Shown here: positions 34,377 to 46,319 of the stretch, in pieces
How the letters are laid out: each line of letters starts with the position of its first letter
How positions within the stretch are numbered: the stretch's first letter is position 1
Assembly: GCF_030272615.1 (NCBI RefSeq)
Contig: NC_081414.1
Location: 522,042,185 to 522,106,184, forward strand
Direction of reading: 5' to 3'
DNA length: 64,000 nt
Origin: Cryptomeria japonica
Lineage: Eukaryota > Streptophyta > Pinopsida > Cupressales > Cupressaceae
Made by a program: the position numbers and the translations under genes
Notes under the pieces: model-generated
Seen by the model: the letters and a program-made list of their open reading frames with translations, nothing else
What the model was told of the DNA's origin: nothing
Database searches by the model: none

Positions 34377-35383
34377 TCAATATACAGGAGATAACCGACT
34401 AAGTAGATTTTGATCGGTACACCGATAGAGTCTGAAACTGACAGATGTGGTAACGTTCAGTTAACATCCAGTTAAACCGACAATCTTCTCTAGTCAACCG
34501 ACGAACTTATCAACATGAATGATTGTTTTGATAGAGATTCCTGGAACAATTTCCGGAGAATGATTTATTGCGCGGTAACAAAATTTTGAATTTGATGTTT
34601 TGGAGGGAAATTTGGTGACAAAATTAAATGATTATAAATTCACTTAATTCATTTTGATGATGTTGTTGTTGCTGCGAAAATAAATCTGTGAATAGGGTGA
34701 ACATAGAGGGAGTAGAGCAGAGTGCAGAGCCGAGGATCAGAAAACTGGAAGAGTGCAGAGCTGAGGGTGAAATAATCGGTATAGTGTAGAGCTGAAGGTA
34801 TAAGCAAAAAATTGGTGTTGTGCAGAGAAGATACAACTGGTGTAGATAGAGTATGATTTTAAGTGTGATCTAATCAAGCTATTAGTAGCTACTTCAACAG
34901 ATCATCTTTATGTTGCTCTCTAACCATTGCAACTAAAATCCCTTAATAGGGTGGACTTTAATAGGTCCCATTGTAAAAATCCCTTAACCAGGTGTCATCT
35001 TAATTGATGATCCTAAGACCTTTAACAAGGCTACCTTTAGCAGGGTAAAGGCACTGACATGCCTTAATCAAAATCCCTTAACCGGGTGACACCTAATAGT
35101 TTCTTTGTAATCTCCTAACAGAGATGACTCCTCACTGGGCGTACTTCAGAAGAGTACAAATTTTGTGAGTTCCTACTCACATCGTGGTTTTCTCCCATTT
35201 GGGTTTCCACGAGATAAATCTTGGTGTCATTGTGTATCTTTTCATGCATGCATATTCTTCCACACTAAATTTTTATATTGATGAATGTTAAGTTAGTGCA
35301 AACTTGAGTTAAAAGTTTTAAATGGTTAAAACCGATAAAGTGCCGATTCACCCCTCCCCTCCTAGCACCGGTTGGGACTAACA
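34377..35383 (+). repeat. Ty1/copia LTR, 3' part (Copia-D)
   Basis: Contains the CCCTTAACCRGGT-like repeats (34925-35110), then AGAAGAGTACAAATTTTGTG and TGGTTTTCTCCCATTTGGGT, the same order as in the Copia-A and Copia-C LTRs. It ends with a CCCCTCCCCT run and GGGACTAACA. No TGGTATCAGAGC follows, so it is a 3' or solo LTR. Its left part was displaced by Tat-A. Confidence 0.8.
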
Positions 35384-36530
35384 ATATTGTATGACACTTT
35401 CCATAATTACAGTTAATTTTACTATTACTTAAATAAAATAATTTAAATAACTTTAATCCCATCAACCACTTATAATAAGAGTTCTCAAATTAAATATTTA
35501 ATTTTTTGATTACATTACTCCATATATGTCACGTAATACACGTGCATGAGTGTTCAATTGGTTGAAAAAGGACCAAAGAATAGTCAATGAAAATTTGATA
35601 ATCATGCTTCATACTTTAACTTCCTCTATGGTTCCAACGTGAAAATGAATTTAGATGTAAAATTTCATAATCTACAAATTGAGATTATAGATTTATGTGA
35701 CTGGCCAATTTCTCAATACCATAAGGTTTGAGACCTTTACCTTGCTAGATGTATTTGGAAGGTCATTATTAGGCCAACAATGACAATCAGAAAACACAGC
35801 CTATTTGAACAACTTAGTATGATGTTCGTGAGATTTCTTAAGGGATAATCATGAATTAGTTTTAACAGAGGACCACTTGAAGAATAGTTGCTTGCTACTC
35901 TTAAGTTTAATTATTCAATCAAATTCACAATGCATCAAGTCATACCATAATTCAGGTTGTTACATGCTTAGTATGGGATACCTACATTATAAGTTGTGAA
36001 GTCGAATGTAACAATCAAAGTTTGAGCTCTTCTTCATGATATTGAAAATGAAAGATATTACCAGTGCATAAATGGTTAACAAAGTAAAAATTTGTTACAA
36101 ATTTAAAAAACCTATTTACACATTGTATTTATGACTAAATTCAATGCTTGTAATAGAATATAAATGTTGTTTAACAGTTATTACTACTCTATGAATGATT
36201 AGCCAGGTATTTTTTTTCCCTTTTTAAAATTTCATTTTGATAAATGATTTAATTTGCATAATATTTTACATATATTATTATTATATTTTTATAAAATATG
36301 ATATTGCCTTTATCTCATTTTAATTATAATAATTAAAATTAAATTAAAATCACCATCTATCATTGAATTTAATTACACCCATATACTTTTGTTAGATTTT
36401 TTAAAATATAGTATGCTAACTTATAATAATCCTCTAAACACATATTTATATCTCCCTGGCCTTAAACCCTCATTCATTTTTAGAACCCTAGTTGCAGGAT
36501 TTTGTCGTTCGCTGTTAAAGAATCTCATCC
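35384..36530. other. Intergenic AT-rich DNA and MORF upstream region
   Basis: No gene seen. Very AT-rich from 36180 to 36440, ending in the core promoter of the MORF gene. Confidence 0.7.
36443..36491 (+). promoter_or_regulatory. Candidate core promoter of the MORF gene
   Basis: A TATA-like TATTTATAT at 36443-36451 is followed by a telo-box-like AACCCTAG at 36484-36491, 40 bp before the ATG. Such AACCCTA elements are common in promoters of plant genes serving organelles and translation. The transcription start is not known. Confidence 0.5.
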
Positions 36531-36787
36531 ATGGCTTCTCGCCTTAGCCGTGTTCTTGTGTTTGCAAGAGGATTTACCACCACCCCACACACCTCTATAG
36601 TTCGTTCATCGTCACCTTCTCTAGTCCAAAAAATACTGCCCTCTGTATGTGTTAATCAGCCATTTAGATTGCTGGGAGCTCGTTTTGACAGTCACTGGCT
36701 CATTACTATGAAGTTTCCAGAGCCAGACCCTCCTCGCGAAGAGAAAATAGCAGCCTTCGAACAAACCGCCGCTAATGTCCTCGGCAG
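36531..36787 (+). CDS. MORF exon 1
   Basis: Transit peptide and start of the MORF box, ending after GGC AG (phase 2). The donor reads AG/GCAAGC. Confidence 0.9.
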
Positions 36788-39700
36788 GCAAGCATTTTGA
36801 CCTTTTACCGCTTGCTTAAGTACTTGGTACAATATGTAATGCAAAATACGTGATGGCTAGTTTTGAACAACTCTCTGGTATATGCTTTGTGAAATGATAT
36901 GGTTTTAGAATTTAGTTTTGGGGTGGGTTTGTTTGCCAAATTTCTTAATTGTGCTTAGGGCTTGTGTTGAAAATTCTGTAACTTTTTGTTATGGGCGTTC
37001 AAAGTTTTGTCTATTGAAATTTAAGTTTTATCAATTTTCTCTTGATAATGAGAGGCCTTAATTGGCTCTCGAGACCTTAAAAACATAAGCTTCTCACGCT
37101 TCCCTTGTAACAGATGAGATTTAGCTTCCAGGCTTTTCTCATATGCTTTCTTTCTCTCCTGTGACTTAAAGCCAATTCTCTATATCTTTCAACTCAACTG
37201 TATTTGCAAGCCAAGTTGCCTGATCAAACTCGTTGAATACTTGCAAGTACTTAGGTGAATTTTGGCCCCCAACTTGTAGAAACTTAGTTGCGCAAGCTTC
37301 TGGATTAGACTGTGTATGTTTTTCATCCGATGTTATGGCTTTTAAAAGCCTTAAAGGGGGAGGGGTAATGAAAGGGGTAATGAAATGAGAATGAAGAATT
37401 AAAAATTAAAATGAATGTAGAAACTTGCCCCAAGTATGTGCGGAGTGACTCCGCCCCCTCTGAAACTCGTGAGTTTGGTGAGTTTCAACTATTTTTTGAA
37501 CTTTGTGTCTATTTGTAATGAAATTAAATGAAAGAATAAGTTCAATAAAAGGGTGCAACAATGGTTGTTTCTTGCTACTCTGTATAGCCTCAACAAACCA
37601 AGAACAATAGAATTCTCAAATTTCTTACAATAACAATACTCATATATTTCCATGTATCCCAAAATACATACGCCCCGTCTCTATGTATGATTTCTGTTAA
37701 TGCTAAAGTGTTCCTCTAGGTCTAAGGAGAAATCCCTAGAAGTTGGAAGTGGAAAGGATACCTTTTCAGTTTATTTTTGAGTTTTCAACAGTTTAGGGTT
37801 GTTTCTGCACATACACGTCCATCTCCACAAGCATGGAAATGTTTTCTGTTTGGGATCTTCTCCTTGGGTGTTGATTTGACCTAAAGTATCTGTTTCCTCT
37901 ATTAACTCTGTTTTGTGTCAACCTGTTTCATTTCCTGTCCATTTCTCATATTCGATTTACTGCTTGAGTTTTATTTTCTTGATCCTTATAGATCACATAG
38001 CCTATCTTCCAACTGAGCTGCAGTTCCTTAACATCATCCAACATGAATATGCCTGCAAGAAAAGATTTGCTAACAAACCAAACAAGGCAGAGTCAGAGGC
38101 TAAGGATGCTAGCTTTAAGAAGAACTTGTCACGCATTACAAAGTTAATGAGCTGGTCTTTCATAACATCATGCCTAAGGACCATTTGATTAGTCTTAGTT
38201 TTGAGCCTTAGAAACAACTTTGAGCTTGTGATTTGTTATCGAAACTTCTAACAAAATTTTCTTTTGAAGTGTAAAACCACTAAAAGATCTCGCTAAAGCC
38301 GTGATTGGAGCAAACATAGAGAGGAGCAGCCACCATGGGTGTAAAGTTGTAAACAGTGCATGCTAGAGAGGGAGATGACATTGCAAGGTGCAGAAATGGT
38401 GAAAACAGGGGAAATACAACTTAATACATAATTATGGTACTGCCTGAAACATCCATGGCTCTCAATTCACTCAAATGTGACAAATGAATTTTTCAGATCT
38501 TGGAATGTTATCTTTAGCAATAATTATAATATGTCCTTGCCCTTCTTAATGCCAAGCTTGTCCCGTGCAATGAGGCTCTTAGATTTTGTGGGGTTTTGAC
38601 TAGGTGTTTGGTTAAGTCAGATTACGAGGGCTGTCTCCCATATTTTTTGCTTCAAGTCCAACGAGGAGGTTTTGTCTGGTCCATCCAATCAGCTTTCATA
38701 CTAGTGACAAAAGTGAAGGTGACGTTTACAGTCCTATCAACTTCAAGCAAATCTGTTGGCTTATTTTGTTTCCTTAAAAGTGAAAAAGCTGGTTTACTGG
38801 AATTTCTGAGCCACCTCATTAGCCTGCCAAAGTATCTTTTTTCAGCTTCTAGCTTCTAGCTTGGGGTATGTTTCATATAAGTACAAGGTGACTTGTAGTC
38901 ACAATTAATTCATGATCAATCATCTCTCTGCCTTATGCGATCTGCACTAATCAAGACATCTACAGCAGCGAGTCTGATCACACCTAGCAGCGAATCTGAT
39001 CACTTCATTATTGAGCGAATTTAGTCTACTTGGAGAACCGAAGTTATTCTACCTTGAGCAAGCTTACTCTAGGCAAGGCGAATCATCTCCTAAGTCTGTG
39101 ATGCCTGCTGAATCTGCTATCCTCAGCCAGCGAGCATCATCCAAGATCAGTGTATGACATTCTGGGAATTTCGTTCATAGTCAGATCTGATCAGAGTTGC
39201 AGATAAGTGTTTACTTTGGTGATCATTTGTTGTGCCCTAGCTGGGCTAATTTGTAGTTTAGTTGTGCCCTTAATATATATTTGATCTGAGATATTCTTGC
39301 TGTGTTTTTCACCTCCAAGAGGGAGGTTTTCCCAGGGTATCACTGTGTTATGTGTGCATTTCATGTTTTCTCTTTCTTACTGTCAATCTGATTGCTAAAA
39401 TCAACAGTATGCACATATACATACACATACATACGTATACATACATACACACACATGTTATATATATGGCAGGGTGGGACATCTCTTGATGTGCCAAGGA
39501 TGCAAGGCTATTAATAAGAAACCCACTTAAAACATAAACTGTTCCAAGCATGCCAAAACAATTCTGAAATGGCTTGGGGATGTTAGATGGAAGTGCATTT
39601 AGAGAGGGAATGTAGGGGATGTCACCAAGTCATCTCCAAAATGTTTGGTATTCCTGGGTTGCTAGACACTGTCTGAAAGAGGACTGTTGAAATTAATTTG

Positions 39701-40766
39701 ATTGATGAAATAGTATTTTTTTTGTTTATTACATCTGGTACAGAATTGAGTAAATCACTTCATACAGAATTGTTGGATTAATTTAATTTTTTTGGAGAGA
39801 ATTAGTTAAAGCTATTTCATATGAAAATTGGCAATATGCACCTTTAAAATGATAGAATTTCTGAAGTAAATATGATTAGATGAAAATAAATAGACTGAAT
39901 TCATCTATTCATGATGCGTTATCTCTGTTATTTTTTCTGCTTGCAGTATGGAGGAGGCAAAAAAAAAAATTTATGTAGTATCTACCACAAATTACACAGG
40001 GTTTAAGTGTGAATTTCCAGAGTCGCTTGTACCAACAATGGAAAGTATGTGAGCCTCTCTGTACTGCTAGGCAACATTATAAAGTTATGAGCTCTACTCT
40101 GCTTTATATTTTGTTTTAGCTGAAGATCATTGACTACTCTCATCATAATCTAGTTTCTTCTAAATGCAGAGCAACCTGGAGTTACTTGGGTGCTTCCCGA
40201 TTGTTATGCTGAACCACAATACAGACCTTATGGCCGTGAGTATTACTTGGGCATTTGTAGTGAAATTTTTATTTTACATGATTACTGAATGCCTAGCATT
40301 GTGATTCTTGACAGCGGGAGATAGGTACAACAATGGGGTAATTACACCAGATCCAACTCTTGCCTATACTAGGCCATCTGAAAGAAATGATGAGAGATAC
40401 ATGAACCGAAGAAGGGATTTCCCAACACCTATGGAACGGAATGACAGAAGAAGAGATCAAGACTTCAGAGGACCACATATGGATGGAAGAGGCCCAATGT
40501 CACCTGGAGACCGACAAGACAATAGACCACCGATGGGTGGAAGAGGTCCATTGCCGTTTGGAGATCGACAGGAGAATAGACCACCAATGGGTGGAAGAGG
40601 GCCATTGCCATCAGGAGACCGACAAGACAACCGACCACCTATGGCTGAAAGAGGCCCAATTCAAGCAGAACGTAGAGATTACATGCCTCCTAGAGACCCG
40701 ATACAGGGACCACAAGAAGATGCAATTGGGTCACAAGGAAGAGATCCAGTTCAAGTAACCAACTGA
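36531..40766 (+). CDS. Multiple organellar RNA editing factor (MORF/RIP family), four exons
   Basis: Joining 36531-36787, 39947-40044, 40170-40235 and 40315-40766 gives one open frame of 290 residues. Residues 1-50 are Arg/Ser-rich with no acidic residue, as in a mitochondrial (or dual) transit peptide. The MORF box covers about 53-150: SHWLITMKFPEPDP, MEEAKKKIYVVSTTNYTGF, QPGVTWVLPDCYAEPQYRPY and GDRYNNGVITPDP. Such proteins bind PPR editing factors and are needed for C-to-U editing of organellar transcripts. The tail (about 160-290) is Arg/Pro/Gly/Asp-rich with three 18-residue repeats (GDRQDNRPPMGGRGP type). Intron phases are consistent throughout. Intron 1 is about 3.2 kb and appears to use a GC donor. 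The start has a good context (ATCCATGGC). I do not assign a number within the MORF family. Confidence 0.93.
37993..38188 (+). pseudogene. Unidentified exon-like ORF within MORF intron 1
   Basis: After a possible acceptor (CTTATAG, ending 37992) the frame reads AYLPTELQFLNIIQHEYACK, then RFANKPNKAESEAKDASFKK and LSRITKLMSW, with a stop at 38186. The charged, non-repetitive composition looks like coding sequence. I do not recognise the protein. It is not part of the MORF protein, because the MORF box is complete without it. It may be a fragment of another gene or chance. Confidence 0.3.
38880..39350 (+). repeat. Possible relic of a copia-type LTR end in MORF intron 1
   Basis: It contains GCGAATCTGATCAC-like repeats near 38968-39010 and ends with CACCTCCAAGAGGGAGGTTT followed by TCCC. 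That phrase recalls the GGTTTTTCCC...GGG element near the end of the copia LTRs in this window. Without the other copy this is weak. Confidence 0.3.
39406..39456. repeat. (TACA)n/(CA)n microsatellite
   Basis: Imperfect ACATACACATACATACG-type run inside intron 1. Confidence 0.85.
39947..40044 (+). CDS. MORF exon 2
   Basis: Encodes (S)MEEAKKKIYVVSTTNYTG through PTMEK. Acceptor TTGCAG, donor GTATGT; 98 bp. It includes ten A in a row coding KKK-I. Confidence 0.9.
40170..40235 (+). CDS. MORF exon 3
   Basis: Encodes QPGVTWVLPDCYAEPQYRPY plus Gly. Acceptor ATGCAG, donor GTGAGT; 66 bp. Confidence 0.92.
40315..40766 (+). CDS. MORF exon 4 with C-terminal repeats
   Basis: Encodes GDRYNNGVITPDP and the charged tail, with the stop TGA at 40764. 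Three 54-bp units (40506-40559, 40560-40613, 40614-40667) code an 18-residue repeat. Confidence 0.92.
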
Positions 40767-41398
40767 TTAGAGTGTTGATTGAAGAGGTAAGTTCAAGGGG
40801 AAGTCGGTCACACACAAGAGATTCAGTTGAAGGGAAAAACTGATTCAGTGTATTGATTTTAGAGACAAGTTCAGGTGACATGTTTGCAGGCAACATTTTG
40901 AGAGAACAGTTTAATTTTTTGTCCTATTAGATTGTATGGAGGTTCATGGAAAATATCATACAAGTCTGAGCAAACAGAAGGCTAGTTGTAGTACTGAAAT
41001 ATTTTGTAATTGAGTTGACAGGTATCTATAGATGTTTGGTTTTTATCTCAGACTCAAGGTTACTTTATGATGCGTTATTGTTAAATCATAAAGATGACAG
41101 TAAAAAGTAGTCCAATTACGCAGAAGTTAAAAAAAGAATGGAGCATGTTGAAACTCTGTAACAGGAACAAGGCTAGTAGTTTTAAATTTCTAGTCATCTA
41201 ACATGCATGTGGATTTTATTATGATAATCCAATTAAAACATGTATGACCTTCACTATTAAATTGCTGCACAGTAAAAGGTTAGTGCAGAATTCCTAAAAA
41301 ATGTTGCATATCACTTCAAAACATTTGAGCCTAATTGTTAACCATATTTAATATGGTCTATTTACACGTCTTGATAAAGCCAAGTTCACGTGGAAAAT
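40767..41398 (+). other. MORF 3' UTR and downstream DNA
   Basis: No gene. I see no perfect AATAAA close to the stop, so the 3' end is not placed. Confidence 0.5.
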
Positions 41399-41690
41399 GT
41401 GTGCATTCTTTGACCTAATATATCATCTGGAATTAGCCCCATTTATGCTTCTAGTGTACAAGTTCATCCGTATTCTTCAATACAAGAGGTTTTTTTTTGT
41501 GACCTAATGCAATGTCTGGTGTTAAAGCCTCTTTGGTGCTTCTATTTAGTGTTTAAATTCATTGTTAATGCTTCAATTGACGAGGTGCATGTTTATTGAC
41601 CCAATGCATGATCAGATGCTAAAGCCTGCCTCTTTGATGCTTCTATTTAGTGTCTGAGTTGATCTTTATGCTTTCAATGTACCAGCTCAC
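41399..41690. repeat. Three degenerate tandem units of about 95-100 bp
   Basis: Units begin near 41400, 41490 and 41588. Each has GACCYAAT...AAAGCC...TGCTTCTATTTAGTGT...TTCAAT in the same order. Non-coding. Confidence 0.65.
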
Positions 41691-43080
41691 TAAGAATTTT
41701 CCTGAATTCTATGAAGAAGTTCAGAATTGCTGAACCTTGAAAACTCATGGGTAATTCTTGGACTTCCTAATTTTGGCTTTTAATCAGAGGAACGCTTCTT
41801 TTGGAGATGCAGGGTTGAGGCCTAGGAATAAACCATTTTTAAGGGCGATTCCTCATGTGATTAGGTGCCCTCTATAGGTCACCAGGATTTCCTGTTGAAG
41901 TGCCGCTTCTTGTTTGGATCAGTCTTCTGCAACCGAGCTTCAATTATTGCAGTGGATTAGTGTGGTTGTTTATATTAGTCATGGGTCGCACCAGCACCCA
42001 AAACAATCAGGCACGGTTTGTGGCACCCCCTTGTTGAATCACACACAAGCTTAATAAAATTAGGGGTGCTTTGCAGTCTCCCCTAGTTGAATGACACTGA
42101 TTATCTTTTGCCTAGATTGGTAGAATTGGGAGCTAGCAATTGTTCAGGCTTTATTATAAATATGGGAACTGTTGAACTCTCAGGTTTTATAATTTACGGA
42201 TGAAAACGACCTAACAAGTACGAATTCTCCTATTAACAATGTAAACTTCTGGAAACCAATGCCATAAAACCAAAAAGTTAACTTTCGTTAAATATTCATT
42301 ATTAACAGAACTTACAGACTACATGATAACCCATCTAGGTCGATTATTGGCTGACAGCATATTTTATTACTTATTAATAAATAAAGTGGAAGATTTTTGA
42401 ATTTTTAGCATGAATTCCAAGCGCTCCTTGAAAGTCCCTTTTTTAAGGACCCAATGGGTCAATCATTATGCAGTGGATGTTTTTAATGAACTGCTTGTGA
42501 ATCTAGTTACTGTCTGCTGGTGTTTGTTCCATGTATTTTTTCCCATTGGAATAGACTATTGGCCTGAGTTCGTAGGATGTAGCTAAATAGTGTATGAATT
42601 TTGTCTATGGGCTTTTGCCTATATGATCATCAGTCAGCTAGATGCCCAATAGTAATTAGACCTTTTAATTACTAGTTACTGCCCATGGTGAAGACTCTCC
42701 TTAACAAGGACTTTGTGGCATATAGGGTGGCTAGGTTCTGTTGTTACCTTGATTGGATGAGGTATCCTGAAGATTCAATCTTCTAAAACATCAATTTGAT
42801 TTAGAGTTTTTGTCACTCGTCTGCGTTAATGGCCATCTTATATTTGAATGAGGGCTGATAGTGAGCGCCTTACTCTGCTGAAGGTAACAGGGGAAGTATT
42901 ACATCGAATTCAATCTCTAATTTTTAGTGTCGAAGTATTAATCCGAGATTGAAATTCAAGACTGGCTGGAAAATTGAGTGTAAAATGTGAGCTTCATTCA
43001 AATTGTTACCATACCCTTATACTTGAACTACTGGTTTAATTGTTGTCATTCAAATTTCAAATATTCTTTCTTATTCTTCA
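41691..43080. other. Intergenic DNA, nothing recognised
   Basis: No ORF with a recognisable family and no LTR boundary seen on either strand. Confidence 0.5.
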
Positions 43081-43089
43081 TGGTCTACA

Positions 43090-43475
43090 TGTTTATAGGA
43101 ATCTTTGTTTAAATTGTCAAAGTTATCTAGAACATTCGTGATCCTGTTTGGAATATATCATAGCTTATTTCTTCTGCATGTTACTTGGAAATTTCAATTG
43201 GATTCAGTGTGCCAGTCACCATAAACCCTACAATTTCAATAGCGTTTTCAAATTTATAATATTCATTTCGATCTATTATACTCTACTTCATGACTAAGTT
43301 CGTGTTCCTTGAAGTGGGGAATCCTTGTTTATAGCAACCTTCACTTTAATTGTCAAATTTCTGTGGAAGATCCTTTGATGCCATTCATACTCAGTTTCTT
43401 TTGCACAAGCCTTGGAGATAAAATTAGATTCAGCGTGGCAGGCACCACAAGCTCTACAATTTCAATATTTCAAGA
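43090..43475. repeat. Degenerate direct duplication, period about 220 bp
   Basis: AATCTTTGTTTAAATTGTC at about 43100 and AATCCTTGTTTATAGC at about 43319 start two copies. Both continue with TTTCTTYTGCA, TTGGA, GATTCAGYGTG and YCTACAATTTCAATA. Confidence 0.6.
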
Positions 43476-43963
43476 GGCTTTTTTGTAGTTATGCCAAGAG
43501 GCATTACCGCGCTGGCACATGGGGGTTGCAGTCAACATACCAATAAGCTCCAAACTATAAAGAAATGGGAAGTATGAAAGATTAACTACCCCTTAGGATT
43601 AATGAATGAATGCTTTTAATAACTTTCATGAAGCCAGACTATGGGACCCACGGCTAGCCAGGAAAGAAAAGCATCCAAAGGTCAAAATGTTTTGCCTACT
43701 AAACTTCCTTTTCCTTTTCCTTTTGCGTCTTGGATCTTCTACTGTGTAACTTGATAAGGAAATCTACAATTTTGGTTATCTTTTCTTCTTCAAACAGACT
43801 GCTCCAAGTGTTTACATTTAGCGTGTCAATGTAGTTGAATTGGATATCTTTGTAAGTTGGGTAATTCTATGATGTAATGCCATTCTGTCTCCACCACTCG
43901 AAATATCTACTTTTTCTATCTGCACACTCCTCATTGGGTATCATCTATCTTCCGATTTCACAT

Positions 43964-44930
43964 CTAAGTTGACGTGAGCTGGTTCTTATCTAAGCTATTA
44001 GCATTTTTGCTTTCCATTCCTATGTAATTCTTTTGTGTATGTTTATGTGTGGGATTGAAGTGTTTGATATAGTATTCATTTTTCCTCCCGAGTTGTCTTG
44101 TCCACATGCTCTCTCTAAATTTTTCTTGCATGTACTTTTTTATTTCCTTATTGTTATTTGGGCAATCTCTTATGCTAATATCCCATTTATTTATCCATTT
44201 AATGTTTTGCTTCATCCACGTACTCTTCTTGCTCTCTAGTTTCTCTTCCGCTGCTATTTTTGGCCAATGATGTATCTCCATGTTTTCTAATCTTCTTAGA
44301 TAATTTAGCAACCGGATCATAACCAACTCAATAGGAAAAGCGCCCGTTTCTGCTAGAATGATCTCGCATGGGATAGATGATTTAATCTTGAGGCTATTTG
44401 TGATTAAGTGTTTTTGTAATCTCTCTATCTGCCTCCATTTACTTTTTGAAGTGTTGCTGCCCCAAACCTCACAATCATATGGTACCACTGGAATCACAAG
44501 AAGGCCAAAATGAGTTTTCTTAGTTTTCCAATCCCATAGCTCAACTCTTCTACATCTATTTTGCAATGAGCATAAGGCTTTCTATCTTCCTTCGATGCTT
44601 TTCGCTCTACATGTTTCCCATTTGAGTTTATTTTGAAAGTCAAGGCCAAGATATTTATATTCATTGACCATTTGTAAGGGGCTGCCCTCAAAAAAAAATT
44701 TCCTATAAACCTTCTTTCTCTTCAAGGTAAAGATCATGATCTTAGTTTTGCGAGTGTTCACCTACATCCCTACCTCATGGCAAAAAAGTTCTAGAGCCTT
44801 CAAAGTGTTCCTTCAAATCTAGTGCTGTTTTTGCAATTAAAATAAGATCATCAACATATAGAAACAGTTTTATTACATAATTAGTCAAACTAACTCCCCC
44901 CACCAAACTTGTACTTCTTTAACTTTTTTT
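43964..44930 (-). pseudogene. LINE (non-LTR retrotransposon) reverse-transcriptase fragment, 3' part
   Basis: On the minus strand: GGVSLTNYVIKLFLYVDDLI (YVDD at 44858-44847) and VNTRKTKIMIF after frame changes. The long open stretch 44566-43964 follows: FGLLVIPVVPYDCEVWG, QIERLQKHLITNSLKI, PCEIILAETGAFPIELV, RLLNYLRRLENMEIHHW. The YVDD box, the YGCEVWG-like word and the following ETG..P motif are those of a LINE RT and its thumb. Stops and frameshifts occur upstream of 44566. There is no poly-A tail or target duplication that I can define. Confidence 0.8.
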
Positions 44931-46310
44931 TGTCAATTTAGAAAGTTTCTATTGTATGCTAATAGCATTTTTTTTAAAGTTTCAAGTCATATTTAGACAT
45001 TCTGTAAACAGGAGCAGAAATTAACTAAACAAAGCAGCACACTCTCATCTTCATTAAAATCAACTATAATAGGGCCAATGTTGGAGCCATTATGAGAGTT
45101 TGCAATTTATACCCAATGATTTATGTGCATTTGAATGCTTTCGGTGTTGTTTAAAAGCCATCCCATGCATTCTTGAATGATGTTCAAATCTGCAGCATTC
45201 GTATTGATTTACACAAGGTTTTTCATATTTTTCCTCCAGTATTCTTTTTCATACCATAGTGCCCCACCCGAGTTGTTGGAGGCTTTTTGGCTCATGCCAT
45301 TAAAAAGGTTGAGAAAAGTATTGTAATTCTGGGGGGGACCTTCACTTCTATTGTCGAGGGAGAGACATTTTAACTGAATAAAACCATAGACCACCCTCAA
45401 GTGACTAAAACATAAGAAGAGCCAATCAATCGCTGTACCTTGCACGGTCATGTGAGACGTTGGGATCCATGGGATCCCCTTGAGATAAAGTCAAAGGGGC
45501 TTGTTGGACAGTCGTATGGCTGGGGCATGGTTCATGATTCCAGCTTTTTTTTCGTCCTTTATTGTGACTCAATCGCTATTATCCATCATACTTTGATTAT
45601 TGATACTATTTGAAGCAAGTGATAAAGATCCTTGTAATCGAAGAATCGTACACCTTTTTTTCGCATGTCCCACGGCCATCTTTAACATAATTAGCTAGTA
45701 CCATACGAGAAGAATGCTTATAACCTTGAATATATGCCTTTAGTCTAGTGTCTTTGTTGTTTGCGAAGGGAGCAGCCGTTATGCCTACACATGGGACTAG
45801 GAGAGAGCACCATCAAGATAATGCAGCCAAAAATAAATGCTGAAGTAGATGCCATTATGTCGTTTATGGCTTCTCAGTCTAGAGTGTCGAAAGGGAAAGC
45901 AAGATATAGACAAGGTAGAGGGAGAGGCCTCATTGGTGTGAAGAGGAAGTGTGTGATTGGGATAGTAGATATAAAGTGAAGGTAAGATCCCAACAAAGCA
46001 ATAGAGGGATGAAAACGCAGAAAGTCTGGTAGATCAAGAGATGCCACTAGAATAGAAAATAAAATACCAGGAGTTTTTGAAACAGAACAAAACCTTGTTT
46101 TGTAGGAAAAGGCACTGAGTTTTAAAACACTACTTAGGCGAAGAAAACTTTAAAGCTTGAAAGGTAGCAAGGTAGGAAAGGAAAGCCATATTGGAGACAA
46201 GGGAGGAAATTCTACGGAAGAAAAGAAAATCATTTATCTAGGAAGGTAAAAATTGGCCCAATCCAACATGTGAGAAACCTAATCCTCGAAATTGGTGAAC
46301 ATAATCGAGG
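44931..46310. other. Stretch between LINE fragments
   Basis: An open minus-strand stretch 45451-45209 shows no family. No RT blocks are present, so the two LINE fragments are not simply continuous. Confidence 0.45.
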
Positions 46311-46319
46311 AGTTGCTTT

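Larger units (their letters stand above)
36788..39946 (+). other. MORF intron 1 (GC-AG)
   Basis: Starts GCAAGC and ends TTTTCTGCTTGCAG. No GT donor keeps the conserved VLGS-MEEAKKK junction. It holds an unidentified exon-like ORF (37993-38188), an old LTR-like piece near 38880-39350 and a (TACA/CA) microsatellite (39406-39456). Confidence 0.8.

Noticed and set aside
40441-40758. Second plus-strand ORF over MORF exon 4.
   Set aside because: Shifted-frame shadow of the 54-bp repeats; the MORF frame is continuous with exons 1-3.
45209-45451. Minus-strand ORF of 80 codons between LINE pieces.
   Set aside because: No RT block or other family; not enough to call a gene.
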